A program made the translations under genes and the position numbers. Positions 11,637 through 24,078 of a stretch of 64,000 nt of DNA are shown here, one piece after another. Below the pieces are notes generated by a model. That model saw nothing but the letters and a program-made list of their open reading frames with translations. It had not been told where the DNA came from and did no database searches. Within the stretch, counting starts at the first letter, position 1. Each line of letters starts with the position of its first letter. The DNA is from Pseudomonas gozinkensis (GTDB lineage Bacteria > Pseudomonadota > Gammaproteobacteria > Pseudomonadales > Pseudomonadaceae): NCBI RefSeq assembly GCF_014863585.1, contig NZ_CP062253.1, positions 1,204,501 through 1,268,500 on the forward strand, written 5' to 3'.

Positions 11637-12326
11637 GTGAGCGTTTCTCTAAGCCGTCTCGAGCGTCAGCTCGGTTACACCTTCAAGGACCAGGAACTGA
11701 TGGTCCTGGCCCTTACGCACCGTAGCTTTGCCGGACGCAACAACGAGCGTCTGGAATTCCTCGGTGATGCGATCCTCAACTTTGTTGCCGGCGAAGCCTT
11801 GTTCGACCGTTTCCCGCTGGCTCGCGAAGGCCAGTTGTCGCGTTTACGCGCACGGCTGGTAAAAGGTGAGACGCTGGCGGTGCTGGCCCGCGGTTTCGAT
11901 CTGGGCGATTACCTGCGTCTGGGTTCTGGCGAGTTGAAGAGTGGCGGTTTCCGTCGCGAGTCGATTCTGGCCGACGCCCTTGAAGCGCTGATTGGCGCGA
12001 TCTATCTCGACGCCGGCATGGAAGTCGCCCGCGAACGCGTACTGGCCTGGCTGGCCGGTGAGTTCGAAGGCTTGACGCTGGTCGACACCAACAAGGATCC
12101 GAAGACCCGCCTGCAGGAATTCCTGCAATCGCGCGGCTGCGAACTGCCGCGCTATGAAGTGGTGGATATCCAGGGCGAGCCGCACTGCCGTACCTTCTTC
12201 GTCGAGTGCGAAGTTGTCCTATTGAATGAAAAAAGCCGGGGTCAGGGTGTGAGCCGTCGTATTGCCGAACAGGTAGCGGCCGCCGCAGCACTGATTGCCC
12301 TGGGTGTGGAGAATGGCAATGACTGA
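11637..12326 (+). CDS. rnc: Ribonuclease III
   Basis: Double-strand-specific endoribonuclease of 229 residues that processes rRNA precursors and structured mRNAs. It starts at GTG. The RNase III signature [10 protein letters not shown] is present near residue 40. The second metal-binding acidic cluster is [13 protein letters not shown] double-stranded-RNA-binding domain fills the C-terminal 70 residues. It overlaps era by 8 bases. Confidence 0.98.
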   Translation: MSVSLSRLERQLGYTFKDQELMVLALTHRSFAGRNNERLEFLGDAILNFVAGEALFDRFPLAREGQLSRLRARLVKGETLAVLARGFDLGDYLRLGSGELKSGGFRRESILADALEALIGAIYLDAGMEVARERVLAWLAGEFEGLTLVDTNKDPKTRLQEFLQSRGCELPRYEVVDIQGEPHCRTFFVECEVVLLNEKSRGQGVSRRIAEQVAAAAALIALGVENGND

Positions 12327-13221
12327 TACAAACGCAACGCGCTGTGGCTATGTTGCCATCGTCGGCCGTCCCAACGTGGGCAAGTCCACGCTGTTGAACC
12401 ACATCCTCGGCCAGAAGCTCGCGATCACCTCGCGCAAGCCGCAGACCACTCGCCACAACATGCTCGGGATCAAGACCGAGGGCGACGTGCAGGCGATCTA
12501 CGTCGACACCCCCGGCATGCACAAGGGCGGTGAAAAGGCCCTGAACCGCTACATGAACAAGACCGCTTCGGCAGCGTTGAAAGACGTCGACGTGGTGATC
12601 TTCGTGGTTGACCGCACCAAGTGGACCGAAGAAGACCAGATGGTGCTGGAGCGCGTGCAGTACGTGACCGGCCCGCTAATCGTCGCACTGAACAAAACCG
12701 ACCGCATCGAAGACAAGGCCGAGCTGATGCCGCACTTGTCGTGGTTGCAGGAACAGCTGCCGAACGCGCAGATCATTCCGATCTCGGCGCAACACGGGCA
12801 CAACCTCGACGCGCTGGAAAAGGTCATCGCCGATCATCTGCCGGAAAACGATCACTTCTTCCCGGAAGACCAGATCACCGACCGCAGCAGCCGTTTCCTC
12901 GCCGCCGAACTGGTACGCGAGAAGATCATGCGCCAGCTCGGTGCCGAGCTGCCGTACCAGATCACCGTGGAAATCGAAGAGTTCAAGCAGCAAGGTGCGA
13001 CGCTGCACATCCATGCGCTGATCCTCGTCGAGCGTGACGGCCAGAAGAAAATCATCATTGGCGACAAGGGCGAGCGCATCAAGCGCATCGGCACCGAGGC
13101 GCGCAAGGACATGGAGCTGCTGTTCGACTCCAAGATCATGCTCAACCTGTGGGTCAAGGTGAAGGGCGGCTGGTCCGACGACGAGCGCGCGCTGCGTTCG
13201 CTGGGTTACGGCGACCTGTAA
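12319..13221 (+). CDS. era: Ribosome-assembly GTPase Era
   Basis: Essential GTPase that binds 16S rRNA during 30S maturation; 300 residues, close to E. coli Era (301). The start [16 protein letters not shown] is chosen because GGAG lies about 7 bases upstream; the ATG at 12313 would be too close to it. G1 is [10 protein letters not shown]3 is DTPG, G4 is NKTD, and the C-terminal KH domain contains [13 protein letters not shown]. It is cotranslated with rnc through an 8-base overlap. Confidence 0.98.
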   Translation: MTDTNATRCGYVAIVGRPNVGKSTLLNHILGQKLAITSRKPQTTRHNMLGIKTEGDVQAIYVDTPGMHKGGEKALNRYMNKTASAALKDVDVVIFVVDRTKWTEEDQMVLERVQYVTGPLIVALNKTDRIEDKAELMPHLSWLQEQLPNAQIIPISAQHGHNLDALEKVIADHLPENDHFFPEDQITDRSSRFLAAELVREKIMRQLGAELPYQITVEIEEFKQQGATLHIHALILVERDGQKKIIIGDKGERIKRIGTEARKDMELLFDSKIMLNLWVKVKGGWSDDERALRSLGYGDL

Positions 13222-13239
13222 AGCAACACATCGATCCAT

Positions 13240-13329
13240 TGTGGGAGCGAGCTTGCTCGCGAAGACGATGTAACATTCGGCATTGATGTTGACTGTTGCA
13301 CCGCTTTCGCGAGCAAGCTCGCTCCCACA
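13240..13329. repeat. REP pair between era and recO
   Basis: Inverted arms GTGGGAGCGAGCTTGCTCGC and GCGAGCAAGCTCGCTCCCAC enclose about 45 bases. This is the major REP type of this window (GAGCTTGCTC core). Confidence 0.9.
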
Positions 13330-13376
13330 TTGGTTTTGGGTGATGAGTAAACCGCGTTTCCCTCAACGAGAAGTCC

Positions 13377-14063
13377 ATGTCTCAAGCGCCTCCCGCTCAA
13401 CCCGCCTACGTCCTCCACTCCCGCGCCTATCGCGAAACCAGCGCCTTGGTGGACTTCCTCACGCCGCAAGGTCGGCTGCGGGCGGTGTTACGCAGTGCGC
13501 GGGGCAAGGCCGGGACGCTGGCGCGGCCGTTCGTGCCGCTGGAAGTGGAGTTTCGCGGCAAGGGTGAGTTGAAGAATGTCGGGCGCATGGAGAGTGTCGG
13601 CAACGCGACCTGGATGGTCGGCGAGGCGCTGTTCAGCGGTCTGTATCTCAATGAACTGTTGATTCGCCTGTTGCCTGCCGAAGACCCACACCCGGCGGTG
13701 TTCGATCACTACGCTGCGACCTTGCTGGCATTGGCCGAAGGCCGGCCGCTGGAGCCGCTGCTGCGTTCCTTCGAGTGGCGGCTGCTCGACGACCTCGGTT
13801 ACGGTTTTTCCCTGAACACCGACATCAACGACGAGCCCATCGCTGCGGACGGCCTCTATCGCTTGCAGGTGGATGCCGGACTCGAACGGGTCTATCTGCT
13901 GCAACCCGGTCTGTTCAACGGCACCGAATTGCTGGCCATGGCCGAAGCCGACTGGACGGCCCCCGGCGCGTTGTCCGCCGCCAAGCGTTTGATGCGCCAG
14001 GCTTTGGCCGTGCATCTGGGCGGTCGTCCCCTCGTCAGTCGCGAGCTGTTTCGCAAGCCCTGA
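13377..14063 (+). CDS. recO: DNA repair protein RecO
   Basis: Recombination mediator of the RecFOR pathway, which helps load RecA onto SSB-coated DNA. It has 228 residues with an N-terminal OB-fold ([24 protein letters not shown]) and a helical C-terminal domain. The zinc-finger cysteines found in some RecO proteins are absent, as usual in gamma-proteobacteria. Upstream is a REP pair; pdxJ follows after 39 bases. Confidence 0.97.
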   Translation: MSQAPPAQPAYVLHSRAYRETSALVDFLTPQGRLRAVLRSARGKAGTLARPFVPLEVEFRGKGELKNVGRMESVGNATWMVGEALFSGLYLNELLIRLLPAEDPHPAVFDHYAATLLALAEGRPLEPLLRSFEWRLLDDLGYGFSLNTDINDEPIAADGLYRLQVDAGLERVYLLQPGLFNGTELLAMAEADWTAPGALSAAKRLMRQALAVHLGGRPLVSRELFRKP

Positions 14064-14102
14064 TATGCTGTGCGCCGAATCTTTCCATTCAGGAGCGCAT
14101 CC

Positions 14103-14846
14103 GTGACCACCAGCAATCGCATTCTTCTTGGCGTGAACATCGACCACGTCGCCACCCTGCGCCAGGCCCGTGGCACGCGCTATCCGGATCCGGTCAAGGC
14201 AGCGCTGGACGCGGAAGAGGCGGGCGCCGACGGCATCACCGTGCACCTGCGCGAAGATCGCCGACACATCCAGGAGCGTGATGTGTTGCTGCTCAAGGAT
14301 GTGCTGCAAACCCGCATGAACTTCGAAATGGGCGTCACCGAAGAAATGATGGCTTTCGCCGAGCGCATTCGTCCGGCGCACATTTGCCTGGTGCCGGAAA
14401 CCCGTCAGGAGCTGACCACCGAAGGCGGTCTGGATGTGGCGGGGCAGGAAGAACGGATCAGGGCGGCGGTCGAGCGTCTGTCGAAGATCGGCAGCGAAGT
14501 GTCGCTGTTCATCGACGCCGACGAGCGGCAGATTGCTGCGTCGAAGCGCGTCGGCGCACCGGCCATCGAGCTGCACACAGGACGTTACGCCGATGCCGAA
14601 ACGCCGACCGAAGTGGCTGAAGAGCTCAAGCGTGTGGCGGACGGCGTGGCCTTCGGTCTGGCCCAGGGCCTGATCGTCAATGCCGGCCATGGCCTGCACT
14701 ATCACAACGTCGAGGCGGTTGCCGCGATCAAAGGCATCAACGAGCTGAACATCGGTCATGCGCTGGTGGCGCATGCGTTGTTCGTGGGCTTCAAGTCTGC
14801 TGTCTCTGAAATGAAAGCGCTGATCCTGGCCGCCGCGAAGCACTAA
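14103..14846 (+). CDS. pdxJ: Pyridoxine 5'-phosphate synthase
   Basis: Condenses 1-deoxy-D-xylulose 5-phosphate with 3-amino-2-oxopropyl phosphate to give pyridoxine 5'-phosphate, the last step of de novo vitamin B6 synthesis. I chose GTG 14103 ([19 protein letters not shown]) because AGGAG lies 8 bases upstream and the length, 247, fits the family. Typical segments are [25 protein letters not shown] and the glycine-rich [11 protein letters not shown]. Confidence 0.98.
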   Translation: MTTSNRILLGVNIDHVATLRQARGTRYPDPVKAALDAEEAGADGITVHLREDRRHIQERDVLLLKDVLQTRMNFEMGVTEEMMAFAERIRPAHICLVPETRQELTTEGGLDVAGQEERIRAAVERLSKIGSEVSLFIDADERQIAASKRVGAPAIELHTGRYADAETPTEVAEELKRVADGVAFGLAQGLIVNAGHGLHYHNVEAVAAIKGINELNIGHALVAHALFVGFKSAVSEMKALILAAAKH

Positions 14847-14863
14847 GCCTCAACCTATCCCCT

Positions 14864-14951
14864 GTGGGAGCGAGCTTGCTCGCGATAGCGGTGTATCAGC
14901 CAAAGAGTTTGTCGACTGACACTACGCATTCGCGAGCAAGCTCGCTCCCAC
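14864..14951. repeat. REP pair between pdxJ and mltF
   Basis: Inverted GTGGGAGCGAGCTTGCTCGC / GCGAGCAAGCTCGCTCCCAC arms lie between the convergent ends of pdxJ and mltF. Confidence 0.9.
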
Positions 14952-14970
14952 TTTGGGTTCTTGGTGATGA

Positions 14971-16497
<1,527 letters not shown>

Positions 16498-16716
16498 TCA
16501 CAAAACCGCTCGAAACCCCGCAGGAACGGGCCCGAAAGGCATTTTGTGACAGAAAAAATAACCGGCGTTCCTACACCCGTTAAATTTGACCCTCAAGGCA
16601 GGAACACCACTCGACATCCGGGTGCAACCGTGCGTAGCGTTTCGGGTGATGTTGAGGGCGGTTTAGGCTAGAATGCACGGCCTCAAAGCACACCCCTTCC
16701 CGAGGCTGTCCCGAAG

Positions 16717-19700
16717 ATGTTGATCCTGCGCGGCGCTCCTGCCCTTTCTGCCTTTCGCCACAGCAAACTCCTTGAGCAACTGAGCCAGAAGGTTCCGGCT
16801 GTCAGTGGCTTGTATGCTGAATTCGCTCACTTCGCCGAAGTCACCGGCGTCCTGACCGGCGACGAACAGCAGGTGCTCGCGCGCCTTCTGAAGTACGGTC
16901 CAAGCGTTCCGGTTCAAGAGCCGACCGGTCGTCTGTTCCTGGTGTTGCCGCGTTTCGGCACCATCTCGCCATGGTCGAGCAAGGCCAGCGACATCGCCCG
17001 CAACTGCGGCCTGAGCAAGATCCAGCGCCTGGAGCGCGGCATCGCGTTCTACGTGGCCGGCCAGTTCAGCGAGGCCGAAGCGCAGCAGATTGCCGATGTA
17101 CTGCATGACCGCATGACTCAGATCGTTCTGGCCAACCTCGAGCAGGCCGCCGGTCTGTTCAGCCACGCCGAACCGAAGCCGCTGACCGCCATCGACATCC
17201 TCGGCGGTGGTCGCGCTGCGCTGGAGAAAGCCAACGTCGAACTGGGCCTGGCCCTGGCCGAAGACGAGATCGACTATCTGGTCAACGCCTTCAACGGTCT
17301 CAAGCGCAACCCGCACGACATCGAACTGATGATGTTCGCCCAGGCCAACTCCGAGCACTGCCGCCACAAGATCTTCAACGCCAGTTGGGATATTGACGGC
17401 GAGAGCCAGGAAAAAAGCCTGTTCGGCATGATCAAGAACACCTATCAGATGCACAGCGAAGGCGTGCTGTCCGCTTACAAGGACAACGCTTCGGTGATCG
17501 TCGGCAACGTCGCCGGCCGCTTCTTCCCGGATCCGGAAACCCGCCAGTACGGCGCGGTGCAGGAGCCGGTGCACATCCTGATGAAGGTCGAAACCCACAA
17601 CCACCCGACCGCGATCGCTCCGTTCCCGGGCGCGTCCACCGGTTCCGGCGGCGAGATCCGCGACGAAGGGGCAACCGGTCGTGGTGCCAAGCCGAAGGCC
17701 GGCCTGACCGGTTTCACTGTGTCGAACCTGCAGATCCCGGGCTTCGAACAGCCGTGGGAAGTGCCGTACGGCAAGCCTGAGCGCATCGTCAACGCGCTGG
17801 ACATCATGATCGAAGGCCCGCTGGGCGGCGCTGCGTTCAACAACGAATTCGGTCGTCCGGCCCTGACCGGTTACTTCCGTACCTTCGAACAATCGATCAC
17901 CACCCCGCACGGTGACGAAGTTCGCGGTTACCACAAGCCGATCATGCTGGCTGGCGGCATGGGCAACATCCGTGAAGAGCACGTCAAGAAAGGCGAGATC
18001 GTTGTCGGCTCCAAGCTGATCGTCCTCGGCGGTCCGGCGATGCTGATCGGTCTGGGCGGCGGCGCTGCTTCCTCCATGGCCACCGGCACCAGCTCGGCGG
18101 ATCTGGACTTTGCTTCCGTTCAGCGTGAAAACCCGGAAATGGAACGTCGCTGCCAGGAAGTCATCGACCGTTGCTGGCAGTTGGGCGACAAGAACCCGAT
18201 CAGCTTCATCCACGACGTGGGTGCGGGCGGTCTGTCCAACGCCTTCCCGGAACTGGTCAACGACGGCGACCGCGGTGGCCGTTTCGAACTGCGCAACATT
18301 CCGAACGACGAGCCGGGCATGGCCCCGCACGAAATCTGGTCCAACGAATCCCAGGAGCGTTACGTTCTGGCGGTCGGCCCGGCGGACTTCGAGCGCTTCA
18401 AGGCGATCTGCGAACGTGAGCGTTGCCCGTTCGCCGTTGTCGGCGAAGCCACCGCCGAGCCGCAACTGACCGTGACCGACAGCCACTTCGGCAACAACCC
18501 GGTGGACATGCCACTGGAAGTATTGCTGGGCAAGGCGCCGCGCATGCACCGTTCGGTGGTTCGCGAAGCCGAGCTGGGCGATGACTTCGCCCCGTCGAAC
18601 CTCGACATCGGCGAAAGCATCGAACGCGTCCTGCACCACCCGGCCGTGGCGAGCAAAAGCTTCCTGATCACCATCGGCGACCGCACCATCACCGGCCTCG
18701 TGGCCCGTGACCAGATGGTCGGCCCTTGGCAGGTTCCGGTGGCCGACGTTGCCGTCACCGCTACCAGCTTCGACGTCTATACCGGTGAAGCGATGGCGAT
18801 GGGCGAGCGTACTCCGCTGGCACTGCTGGACGCTCCGGCGTCGGGTCGCATGGCCATCGGCGAAACCCTGACCAATATTGCCGCCTCGCGCATCAACAAG
18901 CTCTCCGACATCAAACTGTCGGCGAACTGGATGTCCGCTGCCGGCCACCCGGGCGAAGACGCGCGTCTGTACGACACCGTGAAAGCGGTCGGTATGGAAT
19001 TGTGCCCTGAGCTGGGCATCACCATCCCGGTCGGCAAGGACTCGATGTCCATGGCCACCCGCTGGAACGATAACGGCGAAGACAAGACCGTCACCTCGCC
19101 GATGTCCCTGATCGTGACCGGTTTCGCGCCAGTGGCTGACATCCGTCAGACCCTGACCCCGGAACTGCGCATGGACAAGGGCACCACCGACCTGATCCTG
19201 ATCGACCTCGGTCGCGGCCAGAACCGCATGGGCGCCTCGATCCTGGCGCAGGTTCACGGCAAGCTCGGCAAGCAGGCTCCGGACGTCGACGACGCCGAAG
19301 ACCTGAAAGCCTTCTTCGCCGTGATCCAGGGCCTCAACGCCGACGGTCACCTGCTGGCGTACCACGACCGTTCCGACGGTGGTCTGCTGACCTCCGTGGT
19401 GGAAATGGCCTTCGCCGGCCACTGCGGTCTGAGCCTGAATCTCGACAGCGTTGCTGAATCCTCGGCAGAAATCGCCGCCATCCTGTTCAACGAAGAACTG
19501 GGTGCCGTGATCCAGGTTCGCCAGGACGCCACCCCGGACATCCTCGCGCAATTCAGCGCGGCCGGTCTGGGCGACTGCGTATCGGTGATCGGCCAGCCGA
19601 TCAACAATGGCCAGATCAACATCACCTTCAACGGTGACACCGTGTTCGAAGGCCAGCGTCGTCTGCTGCAGCGTCAGTGGGCCGAGACCAGCTACCAGAT

Positions 19701-20613
19701 CCAGCGTCTGCGCGACAACGCCGACTGCGCCGAGCAAGAGTTCGATGCGCTGCTGGAAGAAGACAACCCGGGCCTGAGCGTCAAGCTCAGCTACGACGTC
19801 AACCAGGACATCGCCGCGCCTTACATCAAGAAAGGCATCCGCCCACAGGTTGCCGTACTGCGTGAGCAGGGCGTCAACGGCCAGGTGGAAATGGCGGCTG
19901 CGTTCGACCGTGCCGGTTTCAACGCAATCGACGTGCACATGAGCGACATTCTCGCCGGCCGCGTGGACCTGAACGAGTTCAAAGGTCTGGTGGCCTGCGG
20001 TGGTTTCTCCTACGGCGACGTTCTCGGCGCCGGTGAAGGCTGGGCCAAGTCCGCACTGTTCAACAGCCGTGCCCGCGATGCGTTCCAGGGCTTCTTCGAA
20101 CGTAATGACAGCTTCACCCTCGGCGTGTGCAACGGTTGCCAGATGATGTCCAACCTGCACGAACTGATTCCGGGCAGCGAGTTCTGGCCGCACTTCGTGC
20201 GCAACCGCTCCGAGCAGTTCGAAGCGCGCGTGGCGATGGTTCAGGTTCAGGAATCGAACTCGATCTTCCTGCAGGGCATGGCCGGTTCGCGTATGCCGAT
20301 CGCCATCGCTCACGGTGAAGGCCATGCCGAATTCGAAAGCGAAGAGGCACTGCTCGAAGCCGATCTGTCCGGTTGCGTGGCGATGCGTTTCGTCGACAAC
20401 CACGGCAAGGTCACCGAAGCCTATCCGGCCAACCCGAACGGCTCGCCGCGCGGGATCACCGGTCTCACCAGCCGCGACGGTCGCGTGACGATCATGATGC
20501 CGCACCCGGAGCGTGTGTTCCGGGCCGTGCAGAACTCGTGGCGTTCGGAAGACTGGAGCGAAGACGCTCCTTGGATGCGCATGTTCCGTAATGCTCGTGT
20601 GTGGGTGAACTAA
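16717..20613 (+). CDS. purL: Phosphoribosylformylglycinamidine synthase
   Basis: Single-chain PurL of 1298 residues that converts FGAR, glutamine and ATP to FGAM in purine synthesis. It carries the N-terminal PurS-like domain, two AIRS-type ATP-binding repeats (for example [19 protein letters not shown]), and a C-terminal glutamine amidotransferase with nucleophile Cys1138 in GVCNGCQ. Length and order match the proteobacterial long form. The next gene begins 5 bases after the stop. Confidence 0.98.
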   Translation: MLILRGAPALSAFRHSKLLEQLSQKVPAVSGLYAEFAHFAEVTGVLTGDEQQVLARLLKYGPSVPVQEPTGRLFLVLPRFGTISPWSSKASDIARNCGLSKIQRLERGIAFYVAGQFSEAEAQQIADVLHDRMTQIVLANLEQAAGLFSHAEPKPLTAIDILGGGRAALEKANVELGLALAEDEIDYLVNAFNGLKRNPHDIELMMFAQANSEHCRHKIFNASWDIDGESQEKSLFGMIKNTYQMHSEGVLSAYKDNASVIVGNVAGRFFPDPETRQYGAVQEPVHILMKVETHNHPTAIAPFPGASTGSGGEIRDEGATGRGAKPKAGLTGFTVSNLQIPGFEQPWEVPYGKPERIVNALDIMIEGPLGGAAFNNEFGRPALTGYFRTFEQSITTPHGDEVRGYHKPIMLAGGMGNIREEHVKKGEIVVGSKLIVLGGPAMLIGLGGGAASSMATGTSSADLDFASVQRENPEMERRCQEVIDRCWQLGDKNPISFIHDVGAGGLSNAFPELVNDGDRGGRFELRNIPNDEPGMAPHEIWSNESQERYVLAVGPADFERFKAICERERCPFAVVGEATAEPQLTVTDSHFGNNPVDMPLEVLLGKAPRMHRSVVREAELGDDFAPSNLDIGESIERVLHHPAVASKSFLITIGDRTITGLVARDQMVGPWQVPVADVAVTATSFDVYTGEAMAMGERTPLALLDAPASGRMAIGETLTNIAASRINKLSDIKLSANWMSAAGHPGEDARLYDTVKAVGMELCPELGITIPVGKDSMSMATRWNDNGEDKTVTSPMSLIVTGFAPVADIRQTLTPELRMDKGTTDLILIDLGRGQNRMGASILAQVHGKLGKQAPDVDDAEDLKAFFAVIQGLNADGHLLAYHDRSDGGLLTSVVEMAFAGHCGLSLNLDSVAESSAEIAAILFNEELGAVIQVRQDATPDILAQFSAAGLGDCVSVIGQPINNGQINITFNGDTVFEGQRRLLQRQWAETSYQIQRLRDNADCAEQEFDALLEEDNPGLSVKLSYDVNQDIAAPYIKKGIRPQVAVLREQGVNGQVEMAAAFDRAGFNAIDVHMSDILAGRVDLNEFKGLVACGGFSYGDVLGAGEGWAKSALFNSRARDAFQGFFERNDSFTLGVCNGCQMMSNLHELIPGSEFWPHFVRNRSEQFEARVAMVQVQESNSIFLQGMAGSRMPIAIAHGEGHAEFESEEALLEADLSGCVAMRFVDNHGKVTEAYPANPNGSPRGITGLTSRDGRVTIMMPHPERVFRAVQNSWRSEDWSEDAPWMRMFRNARVWVN

Positions 20614-20618
20614 GCGCT

Positions 20619-20930
20619 GTGTACAAGCTCGCGTTTTTTGTTCCCGACAGTCATGTCGAGGTGGTCAAGGATGCTGTATTCGCTGCCGGTGGTGGGCGGA
20701 TCGGTGACTATGACCACTGTGCGTGGCAGGTGCTTGGATCGGGTCAGTTTCGGCCTTTGGACGGGAGTCAGCCGTTCATTGGTGAGGCGGGGCGGGTTGA
20801 GCGGGTCGAGGAGTGGAAGGTTGAGCTTGTCGTTGGCGATGAGTTGATTCGTGGGGTGGTGGGGGCTTTGAAGGCTAGCCATCCTTACGAGACGCCGGCT
20901 TATGAGGTTTGGCGGTTGGAGGATTTTTGA
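20619..20930 (+). CDS. NIF3/YqfO-like small protein
   Basis: A 103-residue protein resembling the inserted domain of the NIF3/YqfO family (YKLAFFVPDSHVEVVKDAVF, GAGGRIGDYDHC-like region, HPYETPAYEV). Its function is unknown; the metal-binding core of full-length NIF3 is absent, so it is a stand-alone single domain. GTG 20619 is taken as start. It lies 5 bases after purL and is followed by a strong terminator, so it closes the purL transcript. Confidence 0.85.
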   Translation: MYKLAFFVPDSHVEVVKDAVFAAGGGRIGDYDHCAWQVLGSGQFRPLDGSQPFIGEAGRVERVEEWKVELVVGDELIRGVVGALKASHPYETPAYEVWRLEDF

Positions 20931-20951
20931 TCTTTCTTGCCGTTTGAATAG

Positions 20952-20986
20952 AAAACCCGCTGAGAGTGATTTCAGCGGGTTTTTTG
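20952..20986 (+). terminator. Terminator after purL and the NIF3-like gene
   Basis: A stem AACCCGCTGA / TCAGCGGGTT is followed by a run of T. Confidence 0.9.
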
Positions 20987-21184
20987 TTGCCTGCGATTTT
21001 TCAGTAGGAGTTGTGGGCGGTGATCCGTCTTTCCAGTGACGGGCTTTGATAGGCGTCAGAATTTTTACTGCAAGCTGACAAACCCACCATTTTTCCTACC
21101 ACTTTTTCAGGTTGTCCCTCGGAAATCACATCCCTACCTTGGCGAACTCGTTGTTGAAACAATCGCCAGGATCCGAGGTTTAAA

Positions 21185-21821
21185 ATGGAATTGCTTGATG
21201 TAGTCGCTCCTCGCATCAATACGAGTACTGGATTGGGGCAGGCCTTGATTTCGATGTTCAAGTCGGTCGAAGCAGAGTTGATGCAGGAGAATGCAGTTCC
21301 CGGCGCAGTGAAGATTATTGTTCGGAGGGTGCGCAGTTCATCTCTATACAAATCACCGCATTTCCATTGATGTTGACGCTGAGATTTATGAAGCTTGCAT
21401 TCCTGACGGGCTTGACCTTCAAGCCCTGCTCGCGCAGGTTCCAGAGCCTTTTATGGACGAGCGATCAGCTCGAATGATGGAACTGAACTATGACCTGCAA
21501 TACAACACGAGTTTTGGTCCGATTCATGAGGATTATTGGGCACGTAGTATCCCGCTTTCAGAATTCTCAAAGATGTCTCCACTACAGGTCCACATTGCAG
21601 CGCCTGTCGATGTTGCTATAACAAAGCTTGGCAGGGCTACCGATCACGATATTGGGGATATCAACGCGCTTCTTCGATCCGGTTTCATTCTTTCCAGTGA
21701 GTTCCGGCGTCTGGCATTGCAGGCCATTGATGTATATGTTGGCAACAAAGAGCCGCCTACCTCGGTGCTGACCAATATTTTGCAGGACTACCTGGAGGAA
21801 TCAGATGTTGAAGTCATTTGA
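21185..21821 (+). pseudogene. Frameshifted nucleotidyltransferase (DUF6036/AbiEii-like)
   Basis: Two overlapping frames together make one protein of about 211 residues. The first (from ATG 21185) gives an N-terminal helix region ending NAVPGAVKI. The second frame, from about 21318, continues with the nucleotidyltransferase motif FGGCAVHLY, then the DVDAE metal-binding acids, and runs to 21821. One extra base near 21317 accounts for the shift. The active-site residues all lie after the shift, so the protein would be inactive unless frameshifting occurs or the base is an assembly error. The DNA is AT-richer than its neighbours, suggesting acquisition. A good GGAGG ribosome site for the next gene lies inside its 3' end. 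Confidence 0.65.
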
Positions 21822-22257
21822 CGGTCACGTCCTTTCATCCGCATTGGACACTTTGGTCAGAAGCCCTCTGGATCAGGCTGATGGGGTAGCGCTGGTGAAT
21901 GCCGCCAGAGAAGTCTGGTATTCAGAGTCGAATCTTGAAAATGAGGTCAAAACCTTCCTCGCGTTTCATTGCGATGAAACCGAGCGCCGTCGGGCGGCTT
22001 ATCTGCTTGAGCGATTCACTCGTTTTGCTTGCGTATCGGATAACCGCGTAATGGAAACGCTTCACGCGCTTGAGCTTTTTACCCATTCAACACCCGAGCA
22101 GAACGTGACGCCTCAAAAAGCTGTTTCTTTACGCAATCGTTGTGATCAATTGGCTGTCGCTTGGGGATTGAAAGAAAGTCTGGGATTGAAGGTGCAGACA
22201 CTCATGCCATTCCAGACCCGGCATTACGAGGCAGAACAGCGAGTAAAAATGTCTTGA
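21805..22257 (+). CDS. Uncharacterised partner of the nucleotidyltransferase
   Basis: A 150-residue, mostly helical, charged protein (MLKSFDGHVLSSALDTL...) that I cannot assign to a family. It overlaps the nucleotidyltransferase reading frame by 17 bases and has a strong GGAGG Shine-Dalgarno sequence, so the two were translated together. Its position behind a nucleotidyltransferase recalls two-component toxin-antitoxin or AbiE-like arrangements, but nothing in the sequence proves this. A terminator follows 18 bases after the stop. Confidence 0.75.
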   Translation: MLKSFDGHVLSSALDTLVRSPLDQADGVALVNAAREVWYSESNLENEVKTFLAFHCDETERRRAAYLLERFTRFACVSDNRVMETLHALELFTHSTPEQNVTPQKAVSLRNRCDQLAVAWGLKESLGLKVQTLMPFQTRHYEAEQRVKMS

Positions 22258-22274
22258 TGTTAATGGGTGTAAAC

Positions 22275-22305
22275 AAGAAACCCGGGCAGGGCCGGGTTTC
22301 TTGGT
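22275..22305 (+). terminator. Terminator of the accessory cassette
   Basis: An 11-bp stem AAGAAACCCGG / CCGGGTTTCTT. The A-rich and T-rich flanks allow it to serve both this cassette and the convergent nag operon. Confidence 0.85.
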
Positions 22306-22339
22306 TTTGACCGCTCAAGTAAAAACTTGATGGAAACCA

Positions 22340-24055
22340 TCAGACTTTTGCACTCACCTCACTCCGATTGACCAACCCCTCCAGCGACGCACTCAAGCTC
22401 TGCGCCCGCTCACCCACCAGCAAGTGCCACACGCCATCTTCCAGCGCGCTCACACCCAGACATCCAAGCTCTTTCAATCGGCTTTCCGACAGCGCTTTGC
22501 CATCGGCCAGTTGCAATCGAATCCGGCTCATGGCGATGCAGTCGAGTTGCAGCACGTTGTCACTGCCGCCCAGGGCAGTCAGCCATTGTTGGGCCTGCGG
22601 TGTGGAGACTGCGACGGGTTCGCTGGTTTCAACAACGGCGATAGGGGCAGCCACCACGGCTCGGCCCGACGCAGGCATCGCCAGGCGGATTTCGTCGGCA
22701 ATGCTGTCGGCCATCGGCCCCACAACAACCTGCAAACTGCCGCCCTTGCCCGGACGTACCACGGCCATTGCGCCCAGTGCTTTCAAGTCCGCATCGGAGG
22801 CTTTGTTGCGATCGACCATTTCCAGTCGCAGCCGCGTGGTGCACGCGCCGACGGTGACCAGATTCTCGGCGCCGCCGAGTGCCTTGATATAAGCGCCGGC
22901 GCGTTCGTTTTCGGTCAGGACCGCTTTGTCAGCGGTGGCGACGTCTTCACGACCCGGCGTCTTCAAGTTGAAGCGGCGGATGCAGAAGTCGAACACCGCG
23001 TAGTAAATGACCGCATACGCAAGGCCCACCGGCACCACCAGCCAGCCGTTGGTGGAGCGTCCCCAACCCAGCACCATGTCGATGAAGCCGCCGGAGAAGG
23101 TGAAGCCCAGATGAATGTTCAGTGCGTTGGTGATTGCCATCGACAACCCGGTCAGCAGCGCATGCAGTAAAAACAGCAGCGGTGCGAGGAACATGAAGGC
23201 GAATTCGATGGGTTCGGTGACGCCGGTGAGGAAGGCGGTCAGGGCCATCGACAGGAAGATCCCGCCCATGACTTTGCGTCGTTCCGGCAGGGCGTTGCGG
23301 TACATCGCCAGGCAGGCGGCGGGGAGGCCGAAGATCATGACCGGGAACATGCCGGTCATGAACTGGCCGCCTTTCGGGTCGCCGGCGAAGTAGCGGGACA
23401 GGTCACCGGTGACCAGCGCGCCGGTGGTCGGGTCGGTGAAGTTGCCGAACACGAACCACGCCATGTTGTTGAGGATGTGGTGCAGGCCGGTGACGATCAG
23501 CAGGCGGTTGAACACGCCGAAGACGAAGGCGCCGAAGCTGCCGCTTTCCATCAGCAAGGTGCCGAAGCTGTTGATGCCGTGTTGGATCGGCGGCCAGATG
23601 TAGCCGAACAGCACGCCCAGGCCGACCGCGCTGAACCCGGTGACGATGGGCACGAAACGCCGGCCGCCGAAGAATGCCAGGTACTCCGGCAGTTTGATGT
23701 CCTTGAAGCGGTTGTATAGCGCGCCGGCCATCAGGCCGCTGACGATCCCGGCGAGCATGCCCATGTTGATGCTGGCGTCGAGCACCTTGAGGGTGGAGAT
23801 CATCACCAGGTAACCGATCACTCCGGCAAGGCCGGCGGTGCCGTTGTTGTCCCGGGCGAAGCCGACGGCGATGCCGATGGCGAAGATCATTGCCAGGTTG
23901 GCGAAGATCACCTGACCGGCGTCGTGGATGATCGCGATGTTCAGGAGGTCGGTGTCGCCCAGGCGCAGCAGCAGGCCGGCGATCGGCAGGATCGCGATCG
24001 GCAGCATCAGTGCCCGGCCGAGGCGTTGCAGGCCTTCGATGAAGAGTTGGTACAT
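22340..24055 (-). CDS. nagE: N-acetylglucosamine PTS permease, EIIC-EIIB(-EIIB)
   Basis: A 571-residue PTS permease that imports and phosphorylates N-acetylglucosamine. The start at ATG 24055 gives MYQLFIEGLQRLGRALMLPI. Residues 1 to about 370 form the membrane EIIC domain with about ten hydrophobic segments. A first EIIB follows with phospho-Cys motif GACTTRLRLEM. A second, more diverged EIIB-like domain (WLTALGGSDNVLQLDC) ends the protein. EIIA, HPr and EI are supplied by the adjoining fusion gene 23 bases upstream, which makes a self-contained PTS. Confidence 0.95.
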   Translation of the reverse strand: MYQLFIEGLQRLGRALMLPIAILPIAGLLLRLGDTDLLNIAIIHDAGQVIFANLAMIFAIGIAVGFARDNNGTAGLAGVIGYLVMISTLKVLDASINMGMLAGIVSGLMAGALYNRFKDIKLPEYLAFFGGRRFVPIVTGFSAVGLGVLFGYIWPPIQHGINSFGTLLMESGSFGAFVFGVFNRLLIVTGLHHILNNMAWFVFGNFTDPTTGALVTGDLSRYFAGDPKGGQFMTGMFPVMIFGLPAACLAMYRNALPERRKVMGGIFLSMALTAFLTGVTEPIEFAFMFLAPLLFLLHALLTGLSMAITNALNIHLGFTFSGGFIDMVLGWGRSTNGWLVVPVGLAYAVIYYAVFDFCIRRFNLKTPGREDVATADKAVLTENERAGAYIKALGGAENLVTVGACTTRLRLEMVDRNKASDADLKALGAMAVVRPGKGGSLQVVVGPMADSIADEIRLAMPASGRAVVAAPIAVVETSEPVAVSTPQAQQWLTALGGSDNVLQLDCIAMSRIRLQLADGKALSESRLKELGCLGVSALEDGVWHLLVGERAQSLSASLEGLVNRSEVSAKV

Positions 24056-24078
24056 GGCGTTTGTCCTTGTTGTTTTTG

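Noticed and set aside
16663..20505. 1280-codon open frame opposite purL
   Set aside because: Antisense shadow of PurL, with His/Val/Gly-rich, low-information composition.
21001..21351. 116-codon minus-strand frame over the start of the nucleotidyltransferase cassette
   Set aside because: No family similarity or ribosome site; the plus-strand frames carry clear nucleotidyltransferase motifs.
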